IMG/VR virus record: IMGVR_UViG_3300032118_000017
Span: 1 to 43,940 of that record
Source of the DNA: a virus
Reading direction: 5' to 3' (one strand)
Length of the DNA: 43,940 nucleotides
In this document: piece after piece, positions 14,297 to 22,118 of the stretch
Layout: each line of letters starts with the position of its first letter
How positions within the stretch are numbered: position 1 is the stretch's first letter
Made by a program: the position numbers and the translations under genes
The notes under the pieces: model-generated
The model's database searches: none
Told to the model about the DNA's origin: nothing
What the model saw: only the letters and a program-made list of their open reading frames with translations

Positions 14297-14926
14297 ATGA
14301 TTTACGGAAATCAAGACCCTAAAGAGATTGATGTCTTCTCTAATCCCATCACTGAGACTATGTTCTATAGGTATCTTCTCGCTTTGCATTGGTGTAGGGA
14401 TAAGGATGTTCTTGATGCAGCTTGTGGCTGTGGTTTCGGTTCTCATATACTAAAAACATTTGCCAAGACGGTGACAGGAATGGATATTGATGGGGCAGCC
14501 CTTGAATCTGCCGATAAGCAGTATCCGCATATCAAGTTCCTATGGCACGATATCAGGATAGAAAAGGATATAGGCAAGTTTGATGTCGTAGTTTCAATCG
14601 AGACCTTTGAGCATATCCCGAGGCATGAGATAATTAACTATCTAAATAACCTGAAAAGCTGGTGCAAGGAAGGCGGGACTATCTTCATAACAACCCCCCA
14701 GAGGCAGAACGCCTTTTGGGAGTATAACAAGAATGAATCACACCTTTACGAATATTCAGCGGAAGAGTTTGTTGATATAATTATGAGAAACATAAAGGGG
14801 GATTTTGCATTCATCGGATTGCAGGAGATAAAGATGGGTCAAGCAGGGCAATTGATTTCAGTCCTGACTCCTCTTATAAAAGAAGGTCATATAATGGTGG
14901 CGGTGATTGAGAATGTCAGACACTAA
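14297..14926 (+). CDS. SAM-dependent methyltransferase (class I)
   Basis: Motif I VLDAACGCGFGSHIL (residues about 36-50) binds S-adenosylmethionine, GMDIDGAALESA supplies the acidic ribose-binding residue, FDVVVSIETFEHI is motif IV, and GGTIFITTPQ is the later strand. This is a Methyltransf_11/25-like enzyme of the type that methylates glycans or lipid-linked sugars. It begins directly after the transferase stop and overlaps the deacetylase-like gene by 14 bases, so the genes are likely co-translated. Confidence 0.85.
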   Translation: MIYGNQDPKEIDVFSNPITETMFYRYLLALHWCRDKDVLDAACGCGFGSHILKTFAKTVTGMDIDGAALESADKQYPHIKFLWHDIRIEKDIGKFDVVVSIETFEHIPRHEIINYLNNLKSWCKEGGTIFITTPQRQNAFWEYNKNESHLYEYSAEEFVDIIMRNIKGDFAFIGLQEIKMGQAGQLISVLTPLIKEGHIMVAVIENVRH

Positions 14927-15551
14927 GTTCTATCTTTCAGTGGACTGCGATGATGTGAATCCTGGGAATTGTAGTTCTACCTCAGAGTTGGACTATCATT
15001 TGTATCAGTTATATTATAAGGGGTTTAGACCAACCATCTTCGTTCCCGCTTATTTTGAAGGGAAATACAATCTCTCTTTCCATCGTGAATGGGTAGAACG
15101 GGCAAAGGAATACTATGACATACAGGCTCATGGGTTGTTCCATGTAGGCGGCTATGGTGCTTGTGAGTTCCTTAAGACTGAAGGGGAACTTGAAGTCATT
15201 ATGACAGTCATGCAGGAGATATACAAATCAGTGGGAGTTTATCCTACAGTCCTAAGACCACCTGGATGGCTTCACAATGAGAACTTCGATTATTCAAAAT
15301 ACTTCAAGCACCTCTCGGTCCATGATGAGAAAGAGATTCAATATATCAACATCCATGAAATAACTAACAATCCACACGATTCTGAGCCAGCAAAGGAATT
15401 CGTCATCCTTCACTCTCATGCAGGTCCACCATCTGATAATGACTTAAGCAATCCAGAACTCTTTAAAAAGCTGTTAGAATGGCTAGAACTTTATAAAGGT
15501 CGATATATATATATAACAGTAGGAGAACTTTATGACAGAGTTAGAGGATAA
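14913..15551 (+). CDS. Polysaccharide-deacetylase-like (NodB fold) protein
   Basis: From the ATG at 14913: LSVDCDDVN (8-16) carries the catalytic Asp pair of NodB motif 1, AHGLFH (72-77) gives the H-x3-H metal site of motif 2, RPPGW is motif 3, and VILHSHAG near the end supplies the last histidine. The set is that of CE4-like esterases that remove acetyl groups from amino sugars. It would act on an N-acetylated residue of the glycan. A short, single-domain version without signal peptide, so it probably acts in the cytoplasm. Confidence 0.75.
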   Translation: MSDTKFYLSVDCDDVNPGNCSSTSELDYHLYQLYYKGFRPTIFVPAYFEGKYNLSFHREWVERAKEYYDIQAHGLFHVGGYGACEFLKTEGELEVIMTVMQEIYKSVGVYPTVLRPPGWLHNENFDYSKYFKHLSVHDEKEIQYINIHEITNNPHDSEPAKEFVILHSHAGPPSDNDLSNPELFKKLLEWLELYKGRYIYITVGELYDRVRG

Positions 15552-16119
15552 CGACAACAAAATAATATTAGAAGAATACTTTTGGCATGGTCATAAATAT
15601 ACAATAAAGAAGAAAGCGTGCCCTGACTGTGGCAAACATATTCGTAATTGCTCAAAGTTCTGCGTAACTTGTTCTAAGAAAGGTAGTAGAAATCCCTTTT
15701 GGAAAGAGGAAGGGAAGTGTAAAAGCAAACTAATAAGTTTCTGTAAGACCTGTGGAAAGAAGATTGTTTACCATCCTTCTAATAAAAGTGGAATTTATTG
15801 TTCTCAGAAATGTTATGACAAACATGGAGAACACAACCCCAAGTATGGTAAGGGGGACAAGATGATGGGTGATAATAATCCTAACTGGAGAGGTGGTCAT
15901 AGAGTCAAGAGTTATCGTGGATGGAATTGGAGAACCATAAGACTTGCTGTCCTTCAAAGAGATAATTACATCTGTCAGAAATGTGGAAGAAAGGATAAGC
16001 TTGTAGTTCACCATCTAAATCCTTGGAAGATTTCTAAAGACAATTCTCTCACAAACCTTGAAACCAGATGTAGGTATTGTCATGCGGAGGAAGGGAAATG
16101 GGAATTTCAGAACGCATAA
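15532..16119 (+). CDS. Zinc-finger HNH homing endonuclease (195 aa)
   Basis: Three CxxC pairs fill the N-terminal half (CPDCGKHI, CVTCSKKG, CKTCGKKI), then FCSQKCYDKHG-like residues, GDNNPNWRGGHR, and a C-terminal HNH core: RDNYICQKCGRK, LVVHHLNPWKISKDNSLTNL, CRYCHAEE. The NPNWRGG run-in and the core match the nuclease at 5261, so they are paralogues. It interrupts the glycan island between a deacetylase-like gene and a transferase and overlaps both. A mobile homing gene that may drive exchange of the cassette. Confidence 0.85.
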   Translation: MTELEDNDNKIILEEYFWHGHKYTIKKKACPDCGKHIRNCSKFCVTCSKKGSRNPFWKEEGKCKSKLISFCKTCGKKIVYHPSNKSGIYCSQKCYDKHGEHNPKYGKGDKMMGDNNPNWRGGHRVKSYRGWNWRTIRLAVLQRDNYICQKCGRKDKLVVHHLNPWKISKDNSLTNLETRCRYCHAEEGKWEFQNA

Positions 16120-16946
16120 GTTGGCATATTATCACAAGAGACCGACCCGAATATCTTGCAGTCTTACTTACTTCAATACTGAGACAAACATATAAGGAGT
16201 GGGATTTGATACTTGTAGATAATTCAGTTAAACCAATTCAAGAACACCCATTGATTCAGGTGATTGTGAATAGGATGCTTAACGAGGGACACCGAGTGAA
16301 ATATCATAGGGTAGACCCTAATATTAGAGATATTGGACAATTAAGAAATATCTGTATTGATGAAGATAATTGGAATAAGCTTGGTCTACGATGTGACGAT
16401 GACAGTTTTTGTGAACCTGATTACCTTGAACTGTTATATAAGTTTATACAACTCAAGGATTTGCAGGGGAGCTACATAGAGCAACCCGATGGCAAGGCAA
16501 TCCCAAGGGAAGGACATCGGGTAGGGGCTGTCGGGGGACTTGTCCCCTTTATGTGGATGGAGAAAACCTTTATGCCCCCAAGGGAGAAGTGCAATATAAT
16601 CAACGAGTTCTATGATTTAGAAGGTGAGTCAGACCAGTGTTACTTTTATAATGGAGTTGACTACATGGAAGCTGACCATTTAAGAAGTTCTTTCATGTAT
16701 TGGAATGAAGTCGCCAAGAAGATTAGACACCCAGAATGTTACGGAAAGACAGGATATAGGGAAGAAACTGATTTGACCTATCGGATGCGTTTGGCTGGCT
16801 ATAAGCTGTTCGTAGTCCCTGATGCTGTATGCTGGCACTTAGTCAGTCCCTATGGTGGTGGGCGTGATGAGAACACTGATATAAGAGCAGGGAATATTTA
16901 TACGTTTAAGAAGCGTATGAGCGAGGCTAAAAATGAACAAAACTAA
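16098..16946 (+). CDS. Family 2-like glycosyltransferase (GT-A)
   Basis: Starting at the ATG at 16098, behind GGAGGAAGGGA, the product is 282 residues. WHIITRDRPEYLAVLLTSIL and LILVDNSVKP begin the GT-A fold, GLRCDDDSFCEPDYLELLY contains the DDD metal-binding motif, and YREETDLTYRMRLAGYKLFV is the acceptor-side ED/Q-RW-like region. The C-terminal DAVCWHLVSPYGG often ends such enzymes. The start overlaps the nuclease gene by 22 bases. Confidence 0.85.
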   Translation: MGISERISWHIITRDRPEYLAVLLTSILRQTYKEWDLILVDNSVKPIQEHPLIQVIVNRMLNEGHRVKYHRVDPNIRDIGQLRNICIDEDNWNKLGLRCDDDSFCEPDYLELLYKFIQLKDLQGSYIEQPDGKAIPREGHRVGAVGGLVPFMWMEKTFMPPREKCNIINEFYDLEGESDQCYFYNGVDYMEADHLRSSFMYWNEVAKKIRHPECYGKTGYREETDLTYRMRLAGYKLFVVPDAVCWHLVSPYGGGRDENTDIRAGNIYTFKKRMSEAKNEQN

Positions 16947-17592
16947 AATTGAATGGACAGATTTCACATGGAATCCAATCACAGGATGCTCTTACGGATG
17001 TTGGTATTGCTACGCCAAGAAAATGTTCACAAGATTCCACAGAAGCTTTGAACCGACATTCCATCCAGAAAGGTTATCTGAGCCTTCAAATCTAAAGAAG
17101 CCGTCAAGGATATTCTGCTGTTCCGTATCTGACATATATGCTGATTGGACTAAGCCTGAGTGGAGAGATGCCGTGATAGATGTGATAAAAAGGAATCCGC
17201 AGCACACATTCCAACTGCTCACGAAACAACCTCAAAATATAAATACTGAGCCATTGCCAAACCTTTGGGTAGGGACAACGATAACAGGCGATAATGAGAT
17301 GGAAAATATGTATTCCCTTGTGAATAACTATAAAGGATTGAAATTCCTTTCGTTTGAACCTTTCCTGAGTCCTGTCTCATTCTCACAGCTTGATGGATAT
17401 ATGGATAAAATAAATTGGATAATAATCGGAAAACTGACAGGGGCAAAGAAAGTCCCTCTTGATAAAGAGGGTGTAGGATACATAATCAGGGAAGCCAGAA
17501 GAAGGAATATACCATTATTCTTGAAGAATAACCTGAATTGGGAAGAGAAAATACAAGAGTTTCCAGGGGGTTCGGGGGAACGTCCCCAATAA
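16933..17592 (+). CDS. DUF5131 (phage Gp37/Gp68-like) radical-SAM-type protein
   Basis: The N terminus TKIEWTDFTWNPITGC is the hallmark of DUF5131. The cysteines of CSYGCWYC (19, 23 and 26) form the CxxxCxxC iron-sulphur motif of radical SAM enzymes. NLWVGTTITGDNEM, KFLSFEPFLSPV and NWIIIGKLTGA follow in the family order, and GVGYIIREARRRNIPLFLK ends the barrel. Members occur in many phages, but the reaction is not known. The family usually has a longer C terminus. Here it is embedded in the glycan island between two transferases, so a link with glycan or lipid modification is possible but unproven. Confidence 0.85.
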   Translation: MNKTKIEWTDFTWNPITGCSYGCWYCYAKKMFTRFHRSFEPTFHPERLSEPSNLKKPSRIFCCSVSDIYADWTKPEWRDAVIDVIKRNPQHTFQLLTKQPQNINTEPLPNLWVGTTITGDNEMENMYSLVNNYKGLKFLSFEPFLSPVSFSQLDGYMDKINWIIIGKLTGAKKVPLDKEGVGYIIREARRRNIPLFLKNNLNWEEKIQEFPGGSGERPQ

Positions 17593-17604
17593 GAGGATGA
17601 AAGA

Positions 17605-18597
17605 ATGTTCGTCTTTACAGAAGACTTAAAGTCTCAGACAGGTTACGGAGTAGTTGTTAGAAATCTATATAAAGCTTTAGGTAAGTATATGGAAGTTCAA
17701 TGCGGCACAGAATTTGAAGAAAGATTCATCAAAGCATTGACGAAGGATGACTTCATTTTAGTGCGTCCTTTCTTTCAGAACCCCTTTAGATTCAACACAG
17801 AAGCCCAAATCATAGGCCACTATGCTTTGGAGTCAACTAAACTCCCTGAACGCCTGGTTAGAGAGTGTAATGATGACAGAATGGTTCAAGTATGGGTTCC
17901 ATCTAATTATGTTAAGTCGATTGCCGTAAGTAATGGGATTATAGAAGATAAGTTAAAAGTCATTCCACATGGATACAATCCAGACATCTTCCATGATTAT
18001 ACTGAACATTTCAGGAAGAATGAGAATTTCCAATTCCTTTTCGTTGGTGGATATACAGGCAAAGGAGATAGAAAAGGTGCTGATTTGATAGCAGAAGCGT
18101 CTAGACTATTGTATGGACATACTACACAACCCTTTGTGGTCAAGTTTAAGATAAACACAACATATGGTGTTAACTATACAGAAATATATCAAGATTTAGC
18201 TGCACCTCATCATATACTCGACTTTGAGAACTATCCAGATGAGAAGATGGGAGATATATACAATTCAGCAGATTGCTTCATAACAGCCAGTTCAGGGGAG
18301 GCTTTTAACATGACTCTTTTAGAGGCTATGGCTTGCGGTCTTCCAGCTATCTCTCCACTTAATACAGGTGAACGAGATTTCGCTACTCAAATTGATTATC
18401 CACTTTTAGAATTCCAAGAGGTTCCAGCAAGATACACTCCTTGGGATAATGGTAATTGGTTCAGACCCGATATAGGGGAGATAAAAGACAAAATGAACGC
18501 TGTTATAAAGGCGATGCCTGTTAGACGTTCTTATAATCTAGTTGGATATACATGGGATGAAGTAGCCAAGAAGGTTGTTGAATGCTTGAATGGTTAG
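17605..18597 (+). CDS. GT4-type glycosyltransferase (GT-B fold)
   Basis: The 330-residue product has the N-terminal acceptor domain (DLKSQTGYGVVVRNLYKALG), a middle VIPHGYNPDIF, the donor-domain strand FQFLFVGGYTGKGDRKG with the basic residues that contact the phosphates, and SSGEAFNMTLLEAMACGLPA, the E-x7-E motif of family 4. It uses a UDP- or GDP-sugar donor. Its TGYGxVxRNL start is shared with the transferase at 20740 on the other strand, so these are related. GAGGATGA precedes the ATG. Confidence 0.85.
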   Translation: MFVFTEDLKSQTGYGVVVRNLYKALGKYMEVQCGTEFEERFIKALTKDDFILVRPFFQNPFRFNTEAQIIGHYALESTKLPERLVRECNDDRMVQVWVPSNYVKSIAVSNGIIEDKLKVIPHGYNPDIFHDYTEHFRKNENFQFLFVGGYTGKGDRKGADLIAEASRLLYGHTTQPFVVKFKINTTYGVNYTEIYQDLAAPHHILDFENYPDEKMGDIYNSADCFITASSGEAFNMTLLEAMACGLPAISPLNTGERDFATQIDYPLLEFQEVPARYTPWDNGNWFRPDIGEIKDKMNAVIKAMPVRRSYNLVGYTWDEVAKKVVECLNG

Positions 18598-18599
18598 AT

Positions 18600-18692
18600 A
18601 TGGAGTTCCTTGTCTTGATGTGTCTGCTGGTAGGGATTGGTATTCTATTAGGATATTTAGCCTGTTCTCAGTTTAGTTGTTGTGCGGTATAA
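18600..18692 (+). CDS. Short membrane peptide with Cys-rich end (30 aa)
   Basis: MEFLVLMCLLVGIGILLGYL forms one membrane helix followed by ACSQFSCCAV. It begins two bases after the transferase stop, so it is probably the last gene of the plus-strand operon. The cysteines at the end could carry lipid or metal. Function unknown. Confidence 0.45.
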   Translation: MEFLVLMCLLVGIGILLGYLACSQFSCCAV

Positions 18693-18839
18693 AAGGGCTT
18701 CGCCCTATACCTCTTTAACTCTGATGTTGGTTAACTCCTTGCACAACCAGCCCCAAGGAGTAGGTTATATTGGTTACTCTGAGGTTGCTTAAATAAGAGT
18801 ATGGTATAGAGGTACTATAGTACAAATGTATAATAAACT
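18693..18839. other. Convergent non-coding junction with hairpins and a palindrome
   Basis: It lies between the ends of the plus-strand glycan island and the minus-strand terminase gene. It contains AGGGC-TTC-GCCCT (18694-18706), an ACTCCTTG / CAAGGAGT stem with a 12-base loop (18734-18761), a GTTGCTTAAATAAGAG stretch (18784-18799) like the late element at 31759, and a perfect 12-base palindrome GTACTATAGTAC (18812-18823). The 15 bases GTATAGAGGTACTAT (18804-18818) recur on the opposite strand at 43747-43761. Likely a bidirectional termination and regulatory region. Confidence 0.6.
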
Positions 18840-20180
18840 TTAGAAGAATGAGTTTTCTGGTCTTCCAAATAAGATGGGTTGCGGCTTTCTGGCGGATGCA
18901 CCCCAAACCGCTAAAGCAGTAGCAGTCACGAAATCATCATGGCCCTGCCTTGGGTGATATATCTTTGTAAGTCCAGTGCCTTCCTGCCTTTCCTGCCTTA
19001 ACTCAACAAACTGCTTCTTCAGCTTCATGTTATTAGGTAATATGATTTGGTTGGATTCCATGAGCCTTAAGAGATTGAAATAAAGGTCCTGCTTGATTTT
19101 TATTGTGAATGACAAAGGTTCCACAGGCAATCCTTCATTAACCAATGGTTCAGACACGCCAGTTCCTATAGCGGTGGAATCAATGACGATTGTGTTGAAC
19201 TTCCATACCCTGTGTAAGTTTTGTATAGTATCGACTTGGACGGATAGGCTCTTTCCCCTCATCTCTATAAAGTCTGCTACAGAGAAAGGCGTGACTGTGC
19301 CTTTTAATACGCCATAGTCGGGTCTCTTCTCAAGTATTATGCCCACAGCATCGTCTTCACCAAAACGTGCAGGGTCAAATCCCAAGTAATAGCTATAGAT
19401 AGGCAATGGTTCTGTCCTCCTTGACCAATCCCTCTTCATGCAGTTCTCCACTGTCTTTAATGGGAACATCACACCGACTGTCTCCAAGAACTCCCCCATG
19501 TATTCCTGCCTGAACTCGACATCCGACAAGCTGTCTTTCTCGTTCTCAAGATAGTTCTTGTCTATCAATGGGTTTTCATAGCTGGTCACATGGTAATGGA
19601 TGAACCTTAGTTTATCATCCGAGAATGCCTTATAGAAGAAATTGTTGACTCCGTTGGGCGAACCTAAAAGCAGAAGCTTCCCGTTGGTCGTGGCAAGCAT
19701 GGGAGAGATGGTGGAGAACACCCTGTCGTCTATGTAAGCACCCTCATCTATTATGATGAAGTGTGCTGTGAACCCTCTGATATTAGAGCCATCTTCGGCT
19801 GCTGGCAATGAGTGTATCTCAGAACCGTTCTCGAACTCAATGACAGTCTGGGTCTCTCTTCTTATGAAGGTGGCTATGGGGATTCTTCTCTCTTCTGGAA
19901 GCTGTGAGTTGATGTTTACAAACCTTTTCATCCTTCTGAACAATATACCCGACTGTCTCTGGGTTGGAGATATTATAAGAGTAACAGTATTGGGGTTCAT
20001 CACAGCGAAATACAACCCCTTTATGGCAGCCATCTCTGTCTTCCCCACCTGCCTTCCACATGCCATTATGACCCTTACTGAGAGGTCATTAAGCGGTTTG
20101 ATTTGATAACCAAATGGCTTCCAACCAAACATCAACTCAGCGAACTGTGTCGGTGTCGGAACTTGTTCTGCATTGTTCAC
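18840..20180 (-). CDS. terL: Terminase large subunit
   Basis: The packaging motor, 446 residues. ATPase half: Walker A ACGRQVGKTE (40-49) and Walker B FIIIDEGAY (141-149) with Asp145 and Glu146; LLLGSPNG is the coupling motif. Nuclease half: GFDPARFGEDD with Asp269, IVIDSTAIG with Asp334, and GHDDFVTATALAVWG with Asp415 and Asp416, the RNase H-like metal site. It cuts and pumps DNA into the prohead. The start is a GTG at 20180; the nearest in-frame ATG would remove 16 residues. It is the last gene of the minus-strand run, far from the portal gene. Confidence 0.95.
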   Translation of the reverse strand: MNNAEQVPTPTQFAELMFGWKPFGYQIKPLNDLSVRVIMACGRQVGKTEMAAIKGLYFAVMNPNTVTLIISPTQRQSGILFRRMKRFVNINSQLPEERRIPIATFIRRETQTVIEFENGSEIHSLPAAEDGSNIRGFTAHFIIIDEGAYIDDRVFSTISPMLATTNGKLLLLGSPNGVNNFFYKAFSDDKLRFIHYHVTSYENPLIDKNYLENEKDSLSDVEFRQEYMGEFLETVGVMFPLKTVENCMKRDWSRRTEPLPIYSYYLGFDPARFGEDDAVGIILEKRPDYGVLKGTVTPFSVADFIEMRGKSLSVQVDTIQNLHRVWKFNTIVIDSTAIGTGVSEPLVNEGLPVEPLSFTIKIKQDLYFNLLRLMESNQIILPNNMKLKKQFVELRQERQEGTGLTKIYHPRQGHDDFVTATALAVWGASARKPQPILFGRPENSFF

Positions 20181-20274
20181 AAATAAGCTCCTTAGTAGTT
20201 TCTATCTTCCAATCAGCCAATAATGTCTTACAGCGTTGGCAATACAGCTTTTCTTTTTCGCTCTGGGGAAACAT
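20137..20274 (-). CDS. Zinc-ribbon protein between the terminase genes (45 aa)
   Basis: A frame different from both neighbours encodes MFPQSEKEKLYCQRCKTLLA, then CEQCRTSSD, a four-cysteine ribbon. It overlaps the end of the small-subunit gene by 47 bases and the start of the large-subunit gene by 44. An upstream ATG at 20319 would extend it. The clean ribbon argues for translation despite the overlaps; it might aid DNA recognition at packaging. Confidence 0.5.
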   Translation of the reverse strand: MFPQSEKEKLYCQRCKTLLADWKIETTKELICEQCRTSSDTDTVR

Positions 20275-20743
20275 TATGAATGGGCTGATTTCCGCTGGAT
20301 TCCTTTGATACATTGACAATCATCTGCCTTATATCAAGTTGCTTCTTCTGTGGAGAGGATTCTTTTGGTGTTAATTTCATCTCCTTGAATAACCTGATTA
20401 CCCTATTTATATCAAGATGCATCCCCTGTTTGAGTATGTTCTCCTGGTCGTATTCCTTCTGAAATCCATCTGGGGTTGTTATATGCACTTTCTGAGTGAG
20501 ACCTTTAAGCTTGATGTTCCTTGCAACCCTATTGGCGAATATCATGTTCATTATCAACTGTTCCGCTATAAGTCTAACCACTTCGGTCACATTGTCATAT
20601 TCCTCATCCAAAGCCGACATGAACCTTTCATAGACCTCTATCTCAAGAGGGCAATACCCTAACGATTTATCTAATTCGCATTCTTCAGACACCACACAAC
20701 CCTTGCATTGCTGGATTACATTCTCCCTAAAGTTATTGTTCAT
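20228..20743 (-). CDS. Probable terminase small subunit
   Basis: From the ATG at 20743, which overlaps the preceding stop, the product is 171 residues. It begins with a cysteine cluster (QCKGCVVSEECELDKSLGYC), then helices (EIEVYERFMSALDEEYDNVT, EVVRLIAEQLIMNMIFANRV) that resemble the helix pairs of P27-like small subunits, and a flexible, basic C-terminal tail. It is placed directly before terL. Small subunits recognise the packaging site and form rings. The assignment rests mainly on position and helix layout. The zinc-like cluster would be unusual. Confidence 0.6.
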   Translation of the reverse strand: MNNNFRENVIQQCKGCVVSEECELDKSLGYCPLEIEVYERFMSALDEEYDNVTEVVRLIAEQLIMNMIFANRVARNIKLKGLTQKVHITTPDGFQKEYDQENILKQGMHLDINRVIRLFKEMKLTPKESSPQKKQLDIRQMIVNVSKESSGNQPIHNVSPERKRKAVLPTL

Positions 20744-21909
20744 ACTTCCTTCTCGAACAGGTCTAGCCACATTTGGACTATCTTATCCCATGTGAAATCC
20801 TTGGCAAATTCAATCGAATCCCTGCTATATCTATCCCTTAATTCTTTGTCATAGTAAAGCTTATTCATAATCTCAGTCATGCCTGTGACAGATGGCAATG
20901 CTCGTCTAGTATTCAACTGCCCTATTATATATCCAGTGACAGGTATAAGTTCTCCGTGTCCCTCTAGGAGTTCCCTTGAACTTGTGTAATCCGTTGCTGC
21001 GTTGGGGATTCCTGCTGCCATAGATTCTATAATTGGCAACCCAAAGCCTTCGCCAGTGGTGGGAAGCATGTGGATGTCGAACATATTATATATCATGTTC
21101 ACTCTCGGCTCTGGAAGACCTAATGAATATCTCTGAAGCCCGAAGAACACATCCTTCTGAACGACCAACCCTTCCATGTTGCAGTAATCCAACAGGTTCC
21201 ATCCCTGTGGGTCAAGCGGGTCGCAATGGCAGAAAAGTATGGCATCCTCTTTGTCCTTTTTGAATTCCTTAAAGGCTTGGAATAGACTCGGTATCATCTT
21301 CCTGCTCTGGTTCCTTGCCACCATACCGACTATGAACTTGTTCTCGAACCCCGCTGATTTCTTTAACCCTTCCTTGTCTTTTAAAGGTCTAAACACATTT
21401 GGGTCAAACCCATGTGGGATGTAATAGGAATCCAATCCAGTATCTTTCTTTAATACGTTCTGGCCCCATTTAGCCATAGCAACCCTGATGTCAATCTGCT
21501 CCATGACCTCTTTTGCGCCAGCATAAACATGGTCGGAATCAAACGGGAAATAGAATAAGCTTTTCGTATTGGGCTTGCATAGTTCTTTCCACTTCGGCTT
21601 CCTTTCAGCTAACCACTTGAGCATGAAAGCGTCTGACAGGAAAGCCACCAAATCGGGCTTTATTTGGCTTGCCCAGAACATCGTTGAATCCTTGTTCCCA
21701 TACCATTCATCATGGTGGAGTTGATAAAAGAGATTGAAATTGTATTTCTCGCCAAACATCTCGAAATTGATAGGCATTCCCTGGTTTTGGAATGCCATGA
21801 AATTGACCCCATGCCCAGCCTTGGCGAACCTTTGGCAGAGATTCCTGCTTACCATAGCATAGCCAGTAGGAAGATATGGGCAGTCTGAATTCCAGAAAAT
21901 GTTGGTCAT
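20740..21909 (-). CDS. GT4-type glycosyltransferase in the virion operon
   Basis: A 389-residue GT-B enzyme. CPYLPTGYAMVSRNLCQRFA opens the acceptor domain, YYIPHGFDPNVFRPL lies before the linker, FIVGMVARNQSRKMI carries the donor-side basic residues, and PTTGEGFGLPIIESMAAGIP is the E-x7-E motif of family 4. It is related to the enzyme at 17605. It lies among late genes, overlapping the small terminase gene by four bases and the gene before it by four. This suggests it acts late, perhaps on the virion or on the cell surface at exit. Confidence 0.85.
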   Translation of the reverse strand: MTNIFWNSDCPYLPTGYAMVSRNLCQRFAKAGHGVNFMAFQNQGMPINFEMFGEKYNFNLFYQLHHDEWYGNKDSTMFWASQIKPDLVAFLSDAFMLKWLAERKPKWKELCKPNTKSLFYFPFDSDHVYAGAKEVMEQIDIRVAMAKWGQNVLKKDTGLDSYYIPHGFDPNVFRPLKDKEGLKKSAGFENKFIVGMVARNQSRKMIPSLFQAFKEFKKDKEDAILFCHCDPLDPQGWNLLDYCNMEGLVVQKDVFFGLQRYSLGLPEPRVNMIYNMFDIHMLPTTGEGFGLPIIESMAAGIPNAATDYTSSRELLEGHGELIPVTGYIIGQLNTRRALPSVTGMTEIMNKLYYDKELRDRYSRDSIEFAKDFTWDKIVQMWLDLFEKEV

Positions 21910-22118
21910 TTCCTAAAACCCACAACCCCGTCCTTCACGCCTTTCACAAGCATGAATTCACGGATGACCTTGACATACTCCGCAACTTCGGGAGTCACCT
22001 TATAGACATATCCCTTCTCAAATGCAAGACCGTGACCCGTCCAAGTCTCATTATCCCTTAGTTTGTTCACGCCTAGATATATAATGAATTTTGAATCAGG
22101 CGAGTAGCTTTGCTTCAT
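21906..22118 (-). CDS. Hypothetical protein (70 aa)
   Basis: I chose the ATG at 22118, behind GGGGGTG, rather than an ATG 27 bases upstream. The product (SKFIIYLGVNKLRDNETWTG, GYVYKVTPEVAEYVKVIREF) is a small beta-rich domain with a terminal helix and a short tail, like small head or tail decoration proteins that occur before terminases. Not recognised. Confidence 0.65.
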   Translation of the reverse strand: MKQSYSPDSKFIIYLGVNKLRDNETWTGHGLAFEKGYVYKVTPEVAEYVKVIREFMLVKGVKDGVVGFRK

